NCBI GenBank assembly: GCA_019787685.1
Contig: JAHNUO010000012.1
Span: 372,001 to 436,000 of the forward strand
From: Chiua virens
Lineage: Eukaryota; Basidiomycota; Agaricomycetes; Boletales; Boletaceae
Reading direction: 5' to 3'
Length of the DNA: 64,000 nucleotides
The notes beneath the pieces were generated by a model. The model searched no databases. It was not told the origin of the DNA and saw nothing but the letters and a program-made list of their open reading frames with translations. Each line of letters opens with the position of its first letter. The stretch's first letter is position 1. Made by a program: the position numbers and the translations under genes. Of the stretch, positions 35,126 to 46,126 are shown piece after piece.

Positions 35126-38100
35126 ATGGTGGTACTACCTGCAATCCTGGGTGGGCTTTCGCTCGCCGCAACGTGCGCATGGGCCAATCCTTCCTCTCTG
35201 TGGCAACAGCGTCAATCCGCTAGGAGTGCCACGTACTCGAAGAACGTCACCAGTTGCCCAGGTACGTTTACGCCACGACGCGCATCGGCAGTCCTCAATC
35301 TTAGACTCCACGCCACCAGGTTACACTCTTGAATCTCTGACTGAGTCCCAGTATGGTCTGACCGCACAGCTGTCGCTTGCGGGCATGCCTTGCGACGCCT
35401 TTGGCACGGATATTGCGGATCTCACCATTGAAGTGACCTACCAGTCACAGGCAACGTGAGTCCCTCGAGTATCCGTGGTTCTAATCTGCGTCGAACTGTC
35501 TGGTTTAAAGCATACACGTAAAAATCTATGATACTGCGAATCAGCAGTTCATAATCCCCGAGTCTGTCATTGAACGACCCCCTCCTCCAACAGAATCGTT
35601 CACTAGATCATCAGACCTCGTGTTCAACTATGACTCATCACCGTTCGCGTTTTGGATCACCCGCCGTTCGGATCCAGATGCGATGCCTATATTTGACACT
35701 AGAATTACCTCACTACCTCCGACACCTATCCCACCCTTCAACTCTTCGGACCCCAGCACGGCATTTGATGGCTTTCCTCTCGTATTTGAGGATCAGTATC
35801 TTCAGGTAAATAATTTTGTTCTTCATGCACCCTACGAGTTAATACAACGCGCCGCGTGTAGATTGCCTCAGCTTTGCCTTACGGTACAAACATCTACGGT
35901 TTGGGTGAAGTGATTGCTAGCAGTGGTTTCCGACGCGATATTGGCACGGACGGTGGGGTTGGTACCATCCAAACTCTCTGGGCTCGTGATGTCGCGGATC
36001 CAATCAACCAAAACATGTATGACAATACCACATTATTACCAATGCGTGGCTCAGGCCGTGGCTAACGTGTCGAGTGTAAAAGGTATGGCTCGCACCCCAT
36101 CTACCTTGAGCATCGCTTCAATGAGACCACCAACACGTCGTCGTCATCCGGAGTTTTGCTTCTTAGGTAGTGCAATCGAATTTCTCATCTGGACATATTG
36201 TAATGATCTAGCAGTTCTGCCGGGTCCGACATCTTCTTGCAAACCCCACCCGACTCGGAGGTATCGTTGATCGAGTATCGGTTGGTTGGGGGGATACTTG
36301 ACTTTTACTTCTTCTCTGGGCCTACGGATGCCGAAGTCATTGCTCAATACGGAGCGATAATTGGTTATCCCATGTGGCAACCAGCGTGGGGCTTTGGCTT
36401 CCATTTATGCAGGTGGGCCACTTGTATGCACTTTTACTCATGAACAGAAAATGATGGAGTGCTACCCAAGGTGGGGATACGTCAACATCAGTGAAGATAT
36501 AGCGAACGTTGCTGCGATGCGTGCAGCGAATATTCCCCTCGAAGGTGTGTTTCATCTTGTGCTTCATGATGACCCCCGGTAAAATGTGATATTAGTTCAA
36601 TGGAATGATATCGATCTGTATCATGCATACCGGGACTTCACAACGGACCCTGTAAGATTCCCCGCTGAAGAAGTCTACCAATTAATCGAGCAATTAGTGA
36701 GTAATCGTGTGCCATCGGAAATGACATGGTACAAACACCGAAATTATAGGCTGCAAACCACCAACACTGTAGGGAATTCATTGCAGCGTGATGTGTAGTA
36801 CATACTCAGCGGACTCATTTCCATAGACATCCCTATTGTCGACGTCGGTCTTGGGGTCACTGTCAATGCGACCGATGTGGTGAGTTTTATCTTCCGTTCG
36901 ATTTACTTGGTTTTATTCCTGATCGGATCGTAAGTATTACCCATTTTCTGATGGGGTCGCAAGGTGTGCTACATAAAGTGCTGCGTTAAGCCCCCCTCAC
37001 TCTGTATAGGGATACGTTCATAAAAAACCCGGATGGATCACTCTATATCGGAGAAGTTTGGCCTGGTTACTCGGTGAAATCCATCTTTCGCCGTGTTTAC
37101 TTGAATTAACCGTTTCGTGACCTATCAGGTTTGGCCCGACTGGTTCGCAGAAAACACCCTAGCATGGTGGACAGAGGCCCTGATGAACTGGACTGAGCTT
37201 GGAGTCAATTTCTCTGGCCTTTGGCTCGACATGAATGAACCGAGTTCATTCTGCAGTTACTCCTGGTAAGCTGGACTTTTGGACCGTTTCAGATCTGAGC
37301 TCATCTTGAAGACAGTGGTACCGGCGCGAATTTCTCGGCGTTGCAGCCATTCAGTGTGATCGGCACTGTCGTAACAGGGTACCCAGAATGGTTAGTTTTA
37401 GCTATGTATACAGATACCCTTACGGATTCTGATTGTGATTCTCCCAAAGCTACAACGAAACACTCTGGGGACCTAGTGGCAACATGACGATTAACGGAAC
37501 ATCAACAGACTCTTGCGTGCCTGGAACGACGGAGCCACTCTCAAAACGAAGCATTGGTGCTGGTGGCGAATCAAACCTTAACCTTACAAGCCCGCCGTAC
37601 GCCATTCACACCGGTCAGATCGTGTACTAGTGTATTGATTGGTCGACTGATTGATATTTGTCTTTCAGGGAACGGTGAACTTTCTGCGAACACAATAGCG
37701 ACAAATGCAACTCACTTTGGTGGTTACGTTGAACTCGATGTGCATAATATGTTCGGGATGATGGAGGAGAAAACTACACATCTTGCCTTGCAGACGATTC
37801 GTCAAGGCAAGAGACCCTTCTTGATTAGTCGCTCGACCTTCCCCTCATCCGGAAAGTGGACGGGTCATTGGGTACGTCTATTTATACCCCTGGAAGAGCT
37901 AGTTTTAGGCCTTGATGATTTTCTAGCTCGGCGACAACTACAGTAAATGGCAATATATGTACTTGAGCATCCAAGGTATTTTGCAATTCCAAATATTCCA
38001 GATCCCAATGGTCGGTGCCGACACCTGTGGTTTTAGTGAGATTTCATTTAACACGCCTGGAGTGCATTTATGCTAAATCCTCTCAGATGACAACACCGAC

Positions 38101-39063
38101 GAAGAACTATGTAACCGATGGATGCAGCTCTCCGCCTTCATCCCATTTTACAGGAACCATAACACCTATGGTGCTCTCCCCCAGGAACCCTACCGATGGG
38201 ACAGTGTCGCGAATGCATCACGCATCGCCATTGCTGCCAGATACTCGATGCTTCCATATTGGGTGCGTGCCATAGCAAATTTTGCTCCAGTATACTGAAA
38301 TGTACAATTACAGTACACTTTGTTCGCGAACGCCTCCACTAATGGTCTCCCCCCCGTCCGCGCCCTGTTCTATGAGTTCCCCGACGAGCCAGAACTTTTC
38401 AAAGTCGACAGTCAGTGGCTGATTGGAAGTGACATCCTCGTCACTCCTGTATTGGAACCAGGAGCCACCACGGTTCAAGGTGTGTCTATGCACTTACCTA
38501 CTCAAAGTTATATGACAGATTGAACGTCGATCGGCTCCCTAGGTATCTTCCCCGGGAGAGGCACTGTCATCTGGCGTGATTGGTGGACCCACGCGATTGT
38601 TCATACCGTTCCTGGTGGAAACACAACCCTGAGCGCTCCCATAAGCCACATTAACGTCCATCTTCGCGACAGCTCTATTTTGCTCTTGCACCAGCAACCT
38701 GCGTATACGATCTACGAAACACGCCAAGGACCCTATTCACTCCTCGCATCTTTGAATGCCGTAGGCACGGCGTCGGGCAACGCCTACGTCGACGACGGTG
38801 AAAGCTACCCTCCTGGCCCGAACCGCACGTTGAACTTTTATGCGAGCAATGGCGAATTGGAGATTCAGAGCCAGGGGGATTACGTTATCGATCAGAAAAT
38901 TGAGACGATTACAGTTCTGGGCGTAGCCCAACAGCCGACGACGGTGATATTGGATTCTGAGGAGATCCAGGGATGGACGTACGAGGCCGTGAAGGAGGAA
39001 TTGGTCATTTCGGACCTTTCTCTCGAGCTGAATGATGCTCAGACGACGTTAAGCTGGAAGTAG
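35126..39063 (+). CDS. Secreted GH31 alpha-glucosidase-like protein
   Basis: It starts with a signal peptide ([20 protein letters not shown]). About 18-20 short introns interrupt it, and every apparent frame break checked resolves to a GT-AG intron with the right phase. One example is AT/GTATGA...AAAG/G restoring [12 protein letters not shown]; another is T/GTAGGG...ATAG/AC restoring HQHYIPIVD. The catalytic nucleophile motif is [11 protein letters not shown] and the acid/base motif is GHWLGDNYS, both complete, followed by [14 protein letters not shown] and the C-terminal beta domains. GH31 enzymes release glucose from the non-reducing ends of maltose or starch outside the cell or in the wall. 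Many N-x-S/T sites agree with secretion. The joint near 36880-37015 (between NATDV and DTFIKNPDG) is the one uncertain place. About 900 residues, normal for the family. Confidence 0.9.
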
Positions 39064-39779
39064 CGCAGTAGATCTGCCAGTGCATGTGTATTCAATGAGG
39101 TACTTGCCATTTGAATAGAGTGCGTCGTCATTGGTGTCTACAGAACCCCTTAGCAAGCCAGTTGTCCTTGGTATCTTTCTCTTGGATGTATACACACCTG
39201 AATCCGAGTCCGATCTCTGTCCCATTGACAAACAAGACCGAGTCTGATTAATGATTAATTATTGCACGTGTGCACCCCCAGGCTCATGTAGTCACACTCA
39301 CGTTGCCCTCAGGCTTCCCCATCAACCTATGTGGTCGGAGTATCAAGATCATGATATCACATCTTTCCGAACTTCCCTCGAACATGCCAGCGTTCGACCC
39401 CATAAGCGTTCTATATGTGAGGTAAAGATTCGATATCGACCACCACTACTTACCATTCTTCAGGGTTGCCTCATCAAAATCTAGGAATCCACATATGCAC
39501 GCACAAGTCGACATTTCAAAGCTGCGGCATGTGGCATTGACAGTGCCTCCGCAAACAACTCGCTTTCGCGTTAGCTTCCGAAATGAGTGAAACTACCAGT
39601 TTGCATTTCATTCGACAAGCGACAGGACCGAAACCAAATATCTCTACTCATCAATGTTGTGAACGGCATGATCGAGTAATTTGTGCAACACTCGCGAATG
39701 AAATGAAGAAAGAACTAAAGTGGGGACTTTCGTGGCACACAGTGCCAGTTTGGAGCTGGGTCGCTGTTGCCCTTACAGC
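39064..39779. other. Intergenic, no gene seen
   Basis: This is the convergent interval between the GH31 gene and peptide gene 2. Only short frames without family resemblance occur. Confidence 0.45.
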
Positions 39780-40146
39780 CTACCACCAACCTCCGTAGCT
39801 GGGAGGTTGAGTTCCAGGCGGTTCCCTCCTCAGATTGTCGCTCCCGTTTTCGGTGGCCGCTTCGATGACTATGCCTCCCTCCCCCACAAGGTGTTCGGGG
39901 AGTCCATCTACGGACTACGGTTGACCGTGAGTAAGCTGGGAGAAAACAAAAGGTATTATGGGGTGGGAGTGGTGCCTGCTCACTCTGAGTTTGAAAGCCA
40001 GCCTCTCGGGAGGTTTAAGTGGTGCCTAAGAAGAACCTTGTCAGTCTAACCTATCATAACGGCATCACTTTGCAACAGCGACATACGGGAGTAGCGATGG
40101 CAGCGGAAGCCGCAGCAAGAACGAGAAGTATATGGGAGAAGTGCAT
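39780..40146 (-). CDS. Small secreted peptide precursor (78 aa), gene 2
   Basis: Three exons on the minus strand: 40146-40087, 40025-39984 and 39914-39780, exactly 79 codons, with introns of 61 and 69 bp in phase 0. Exon 1 is a 20-residue signal peptide (MHFSHILLVLAAASAAIATP), the same length as exon 1 of gene 1. Exon 2 (APLKPPERLAFKLR) resembles the middle exon of gene 3. Exon 3 has one dibasic site (LRR) followed by EPPGTQPPSYGGWW and the stop, so one C-terminal peptide rich in Gly, Tyr and Trp would be released. The gene resembles genes 1 and 3 in promoter, signal exon and intron position, but its repeats are lost or never existed. Secretion is well supported; processing is inference. Confidence 0.6.
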
Positions 40147-40201
40147 GTTGTAGGACGAAACTACCTTGGGGATTTCGTGAAGATTTGTCGTGTAGAGTGG
40201 C

Positions 40202-40211
40202 CCCTTTTATC
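40202..40211 (-). promoter_or_regulatory. TATA-like box GATAAAAGGG of peptide gene 2
   Basis: The same 10-mer as at 8866-8875 and 59112-59121, read on the minus strand, about 56 bp upstream of the ATG at 40146. Confidence 0.6.
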
Positions 40212-41477
40212 TTCATTAGCAAGTCATGCGGCCAGCAGAGATGAGCTTACTTGAAAAGCGGTTGGACCACGTCACACGGTGATGACCACATGACTCTCTT
40301 GCCTTGCCATCTCAGCAGCACACCTTTTACGAGCCAATGCTTGCGCCACTGATATTCTTGCCGATGGTTATAGGGGACTGCGCGTGGATTTCTGCTGGAC
40401 TTGCGACCCCCGGGGAAATTACATTCAATTGTGCATAATGGTTCGTCACGTTTTGAGCATGACTCATCACGCTTCAACTTGAAGAGCCTTCCGCCACACG
40501 TGCTCTACCGGTCGCGTCTGGAAACTTGCATGTTCGAGACGTGGCATTACCGATGCCGGGGACGATCCAAATATTAATCTTAGCAACCGCACCCATGCTT
40601 ACTCGACGGCTAATACTTTACGATCATGACAGAGCGCCATGCATCGCGAGTCGCCTACATATTCCAAGATTCAGTGTTGGCATGGTAGCGCATACCCGAG
40701 CCAGACTAACCTCGGCCATGTCTCACCTCGAGAGCACGCTTTCTGGGAGTAGCACAGGCCGGACTAGTCTGGTCTTGGTGGCGCAGAAGTTGAGGTGGAA
40801 ATTATTCGGGGATTGCCTCTTTTAATCTCGCCACAGGGATGGATGATGAGAGCATGAGTCAAATGCGAGATAGAACCACCAGTGTGGGATGGAATGCTGG
40901 AAGAACATGCTAGTGGTCCAAAAGAGATGCAATCGCCAAGGGAATCTTTTTGCACTGCAACATCGCGATTCTGGTTAGTATAGGATGAACAAGTACCTAC
41001 CATGATCTAGCTGTCAGCTGTGCTAATCATATTGTGATTGATTAAAAATTGCTGCTTTTTGTTGGATGTATTCCGCCTGTCGGCACCATGAAGTGCGGGA
41101 AGGCGAGTAAAAAAATGAAATTTTGAGCAGTAGTAGGTTGCCAGTGTAGATGATGGAACGAAGCAAAGAGTACTTGGCAAGCTTCAAAACGCCGGGCTGT
41201 ACAGCGAACGACTGAATCTCATTGACGAGTCTATCGTTTTGAAAGCTTCCCAAAAAAAGTCGATAATTAGTTGTGAAAGGCGATTTAGTCAAACAAAGTA
41301 ATCAGTGACCTCTGTGCCAAGGGGAGGCCGGACGGCTATCGGCGCGGCAGTGCATGTTCAAGTCGAAGAGCTATCGGTGCACCTCAAGGGTTCATCTATA
41401 TCACACAGTCAGGGTGGATTGATACAAATCCCGAGGCAATAGCACACAGCCCGAGTAGATCAGCTTTAAATTGCAAG
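40212..41477. other. Intergenic, no gene seen
   Basis: Only short unrelated frames are present (for example 40526-40825 +). It holds upstream sequence of peptide gene 2 and the 3' flank of the kinase gene. Confidence 0.4.
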
Positions 41478-43702
41478 TCAAAATAATCCAAGCTTCCTAA
41501 ATGTCTCCGACCATTTCTTCGGGCTCGCACTCCTTCGATTCTTCTCCTTCTCTGCGCTCGATAGATGAAAAGTCCCTGGCATCTTCAATTCTGATTCGTC
41601 ACTGCATGCAGCTTGTGTTTGCACACGTTCCACCGAGGGATCCGGTCTGGTGGGAACTGGCTCCGTTCTCTTCGCAACAGATTCTGCCAACGGACCCAAG
41701 CTCAGGCCCGGCTGCCTCGAAGCCTGTGTGCCCGACGAGGTGTCCCCTCGAGCGATGCCCTTCAAGCTGGCCTCACTGGTTCCAGTCAAGGTACCGTCAG
41801 CAGAAGAAGAAACTTCCGCCTTACCATCACCCTCTGTTTTTCCTTCTTCCTCAGGTGCAGTAACCTTGACATTGGCATTGGCCCCCGGGTCAGCGCTCCC
41901 GAGACTTAGTTTCGCCGGTGACCCTGAAACGTCAGTTGGGCTGACATCGCGGGAGGTAACAGCGCTGCTGACAACCTCAGCCTCAAAATTGATGTGATCT
42001 CTCCCCCATCCACCGCTACCAGTACTCGACGCACTCGGTGATCTGGTGTGCTTGCCAAAGCGGTGCAAAGCACGTGCAGAAGCGATGGCGGAGCGCCACC
42101 GCTTCTTAGCGTCAAAGTGCTCGCGTAAGCCAGCGGCGACGTCGTGCTCTGTCGAAGCTTCGTGTTCTGTCAACCACTGGAAATCCCATGTTATCAGTGA
42201 AACTGTGCCGTAGAAGTCGGCAAGACAATGTCTCACGTGATTATCAAGGGCTTCCTGTGCCGTCGGTCGTTGTGTCGGATCCGGACTGAGCAAGAGTTTA
42301 ATAAAGATTTTGGCTGTACATTAGTCAGGGAGAGACTCGAAGATGAAAAGCTGTTCATCTACCTTCATCGGATATTTTGCTCCAATAACGCTCATGGAAT
42401 TCGATTCTTGCCTCTGTCGTCTCGCGGATCATTTCTTTCGTGTCCTCTGCTCTGAACGGCGAATATCCACATAGCAAGACATATGTAATAATCCTACACA
42501 ATCGGATATCAGTTACAACCCCTGCGGGTCTATAATGGGAGGTATACCCCGTCGACCAGATGTCAACAGCCTTGCCATGGCCGGTTTTGTTCAAAACTTC
42601 GGGTGCGACATAACCGAAGCTGCCAGCTAGCGATTGCAACTGTTCCCCCGGGGAATGTAAATGTTTGGCACTGTCGATCCAGGTCGCTGTAAGTGGTCTC
42701 CCTGCAAATGGGGAAAGTGACATACATTCCAAAATCGGCGATGACGACGTCACTGTTCGGGTCCTTTGTACGGTACAGAATATTTTCAGGTCTATGATGG
42801 CGAGTTGAAAGAACGTAAAAAAGAGTACATTAAAGAGCTCACTTGAGATCGCGGTGGACAATATCGTGTCCATGGAGGTACTTCACCCCTGAAAATACAG
42901 ACCTGAACAGCTATGAAGTGAGACCAGATGCCGCAAGGCGTATCTCAACCAAGATAACGAACCGAACGACAGAGATAGCGTCTTTCTCTGTAAATTTACC
43001 CCTCTGTAATATTCGTTCAAACAGCTCGCCACCAGTGGCAAGCTCGAAAGAGAGGTAATATTTGCTCCTCGACTCGAACCAATCATAAAATTTTACCTGA
43101 CAAAGATAGGAACGTCATGGACAAATCAGCAGGCCGGTGCTTGAGCGAGAAAACGAGCAGCGACGGACGATATTCGGGTGATCGAGACCCTTCAAGACTT
43201 CCATCTCCCCCCATACAGCCACTTCGTTTCCCTTTACTTTCTTTTTCGGGATCACCTTGAGAGCGACTTCCTTAGTCGTCACGGCGCGCATGCTTGGCGA
43301 AGAAAAGCCCGAAGATGGGTGCAAGGCCGCACTAAATAGGGGTATTGTGGAGTGGCCATGAGTGTCGATTGGGCTTGGGCTGGTCGATGCAGCGGCACCT
43401 TGCCGGGCAACATCCACCTGGTCGGCTGGGACATGCCAGGTTGCTCTCTAACCATCAGAAGAAAGAGTAAATTTTGTTCAGAGCGGCGATAGAAAGCAAG
43501 AGGAAAGAAGGTATCCCGTGACCCAGGCACTGCCAAAGTCCGGGCCAGCGCCGGCTCCACGGCATATGGGAATGACTGCGCTACTCACCACGACTTTTCC
43601 AAACGTTCCAGTACCGAGCACTTCATGTAATTCGTATAGCTGTTTCTTGACAAAGCTGGGCGGCTGGGGTAAGAGTGCGTCTTTCAAGGACAGATGCTTC
43701 AT
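41478..43702 (-). CDS. Ca2+/calmodulin-dependent-type Ser/Thr protein kinase
   Basis: The start at 43702 gives [20 protein letters not shown]. The kinase domain follows across many introns: Gly loop [13 protein letters not shown] Lys in [25 protein letters not shown], catalytic loop HDIVHRDLK, then PENILY, metal-binding [19 protein letters not shown] and [14 protein letters not shown]. All residues needed for activity are present. A C-terminal tail of about 270 residues (WLTEHEAS..., Ser/Glu-rich) ends at 41478 with [13 protein letters not shown], a basic amphipathic end. The order and the CGYSPF block fit the CaMK group. The tail probably holds regulatory or calmodulin-binding sequence, but that is inference. 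An insert with Ser/Thr-rich sequence sits between the Gly loop and the ATP Lys. Confidence 0.85.
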
Positions 43703-44076
43703 GTTTAGGTGGTAGGACGTAGTGAGTGAGTTGATCAAAAGAGAATATGGGTTCTCCAAAATGTTAGATAAGAATGTCGGGGCGGTACAAGATAGCTGGT
43801 GGCCAGTTGCGAGAGCGAGTGGAGCGTTATTGTTTCGATTGATCACTTGGTTACACAGCTTCCTGAAGGTTGCTGTGCTTTGTCACTTCCGCGTATCTTA
43901 TCAGATATGGATGGTCTAAGGGATGATGCCCAAAGCACTACTCCTGACCAGGACTGGTTAGGAATGAGCGCATCGATAAGGAAAATGTCGCAGTGCTAAT
44001 TTATTATACATCTTAAAAACAGAATGATCGTACAAGCCGCGAGACCAGCTACATCAAATGATTCGCCTGCTAAAGT
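43703..44076. other. Spacer between kinase promoter and FAS1 gene end
   Basis: The 374-bp interval carries the kinase 5' flank and the 3' end of the FAS1 gene. No feature beyond this is seen. Confidence 0.4.
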
Positions 44077-45422
44077 TTATAAATAACCCCGCAACGACAT
44101 CAGCTTCCAGTTACTGGCTCCTGTTTTCACTGTTTCTCCTGACGTCGAGGGTGTAAAAGCGATTGGGCCGATATCGGTAGTATGAGCTGCGATAGACGTT
44201 GCAGAAGCATACCTATTATCGTTTGATCAGTGTCTCGTACGGAGGTCAAAGGTATTACATACGCCGTGCTGGCCAGTGCAGGATTTGCGTTGGTGTCAAA
44301 CATCACACCGCTGACGATGTGAATGACGCCGTTTGACATCAACACATTCTTCTTCAGAACTCGAACTTCGTTGGATCCTCCGACTGACACAAATTCGCCT
44401 GTAGAGTTGGCGAAGAAAGAGTAATTCTGACCGGCCGCTGATACAAATGTGGTCTGATTGGATATTTCGGTTGAGTAGTATGACGTTGCGTTAATGAACT
44501 GTTTGATATGATTACTGTCTGTTGCTGCGATATGAGGGAGAGAAACAGACATGATTGTTCACAACGTTTTGAAGCGCTGTCGTGTTCTTCGAAAGACTAG
44601 CAAGGGAACTCTGCGCTAGTTGCAAACCAGCATTGTTCGGTGCAAACAAAGTGATACCGTGGGCCGAACTCAGCCGATTGAGAAGCGAAGTGCCTTTTAC
44701 GTTCGTAGACTGTAGAAAATTTGCAAGGGACGTAAGGTTGCATGAGGGATTTTTCATAATAGTTGTAGTATCGGGTGGCGGTGTCAGTACACGATCGACA
44801 GTTAAAATCGCGGTGTCCTCGTAGGTCGTCGTATTCACGACTGTAACATTCGACCTAACATCAAAGGTGTGAGAGGGAGTCAACTTGAAGGAGGCGCAGT
44901 ACACCTAACCCTCTGTTCGTAACAAAAAAGGACCCATTATTCGACTTGGACCATATAAGGACCTGGGACTGGTTTCCTTCAAGTGTAACGAGGTTCGAGG
45001 CGTTAAGTAGTGTACGTCCGATTGGCAAATTGGGATACGTTTTCGTCTGGTTGACGAAATTGGCTGGGATAATGTGATACGAGACGAGATCTGCTAGTGC
45101 GCTTTGATTGTTCAAGATAGCAGGGTCGGCACTGGAAACTGGGAATACGGTGAGGAGAACGTCACACCATCAAGAGTGGCGCACAAGCAATGTCCGTGGG
45201 AGCGAAGATGGTCGAGTTTCCTTGCGATAGTTCAGTGAGCACATATTTTCCAGTGCTGGTACTATTCAAGCGCGCTGTAGCGTTGACCAGCTGATGCAGA
45301 TTACTTGCATTGAGCACCTGCAAGAGACCCGTGAGATTGTAGTTAGACTGTGCGAGTACAGCGGGAATGAAGATGAGCGCTGCGAGTGAAGCGACGAGCA
45401 TGATGAACGGATGCCGAGTCAT
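44077..45422 (-). CDS. Secreted fasciclin (FAS1) domain protein
   Basis: The start at 45422 gives a signal peptide (MTRHPFIMLVASLAALIFIP). Two FAS1 domains follow. The first has STIFAPTDIA (H1 box) and LADLVSYHIIPANF (H2 box). The second has GITLFAPNNAG (H1) and, after introns, ALQNVVNNH with VLKKNVLMSNGVIHIVSGVM. Many N-glycosylation sites (NLT, NAS, NQT) agree with secretion. FAS1 proteins mediate cell adhesion and in fungi are often wall- or membrane-attached. The last exon (YASATSIAAH to a stop at 44077) is hydrophilic, so no GPI-anchor signal is evident. The exon joint near 45170 (after APLLM) did not resolve to a clean in-phase intron. Confidence 0.8.
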
Positions 45423-45900
45423 CGTAGATGTAGAAGAGGGTTTTTCTGACAACGAGTCGCAGGCTCTATGACGCAATGCGCAGCGCGATCGAAGTTGGTC
45501 ATCACTGCGTCATTTTCGTCCAGTCCCATTGAATGTGATCATACAGTGAATTGACTTGACATAATAACGGACCTCATAAGAGTTTTCAGACCAAGTTCGT
45601 AGTAAGAATCATGTGTATGTTACCTGCCGTTTAGAAAAGTCACGAGAAGAACTTCAGCCAGCCTAGATGATGTTTTTCATCCAAGACCCAAGAAAGAAAC
45701 CTTTGACTTTACAACTGCCACAATACTGTTAGTCTGGTGGACAAAGTAGATGAGTCATACTTCGAAGCATTGCAGGAAGTGAGTTTCCTTATTGGTGCAA
45801 ACTCGGCAATTGCCGGTATACTCAATTTTCCACAGCGAGTTGTTTTCAATACTACGCTTCAAACTCGAGCAAAAGTCTTAAACCATCGTTGTAACATTCA
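45423..45900. other. Intergenic, divergent spacer
   Basis: Upstream region of the FAS1 gene and of the TOM6-like gene. A short open frame at 45737-45967 precedes the latter but is not recognised. Confidence 0.4.
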
Positions 45901-46126
45901 ATGGCACGCCGGGAACCCCCTCAAAATGCAGCCATGTTTGGCATACCTCAGCCTCGACGCGCTTTAAATGACCCTAACGAGTCCACGTTTTCCCGCTTTA
46001 TCCGGGAGGAGGTCTTTGCACCAGACAAGCTTATGGGCAATATCAACATGTTCGCAGCAAGTGGGTGTGTTTGCCGCCGGAGTCTTCGCAGTCAGGACAT
46101 GGGGTGACCTTCTTGTGCCTGCGTAA
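45901..46126 (+). pseudogene. Small TOM6-like mitochondrial outer-membrane protein gene with one-base frame break
   Basis: From the ATG at 45901 the frame reads MARREPPQNAAMFGIP, then FSRFIREEVFAPDKLMGN and NINMFAA. One base too many at about 46060 then shifts the frame. The +1 frame continues naturally as VGVFAAGVFAVRTWGDLL with VPA before a TAA at 46124. The combined layout (soluble N-terminus, one C-terminal hydrophobic helix, about 74 residues) resembles fungal TOM6, a small subunit of the mitochondrial import pore. The family call is from memory of that layout and is moderate. The break could be a sequencing indel or real decay of a duplicate. Confidence 0.45.

Noticed and set aside
35126..39063. 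GH31 gene first looked like a pseudogene because its pieces lie in many frames
   Set aside because: Nearly every break resolves to a GT-AG intron with matching phase, and catalytic motifs are intact.
39840..40049. Plus-strand frame (FDDYASLPHKVFGES...)
   Set aside because: Antisense to peptide gene 2, whose minus-strand exons form an exact frame with typical introns.
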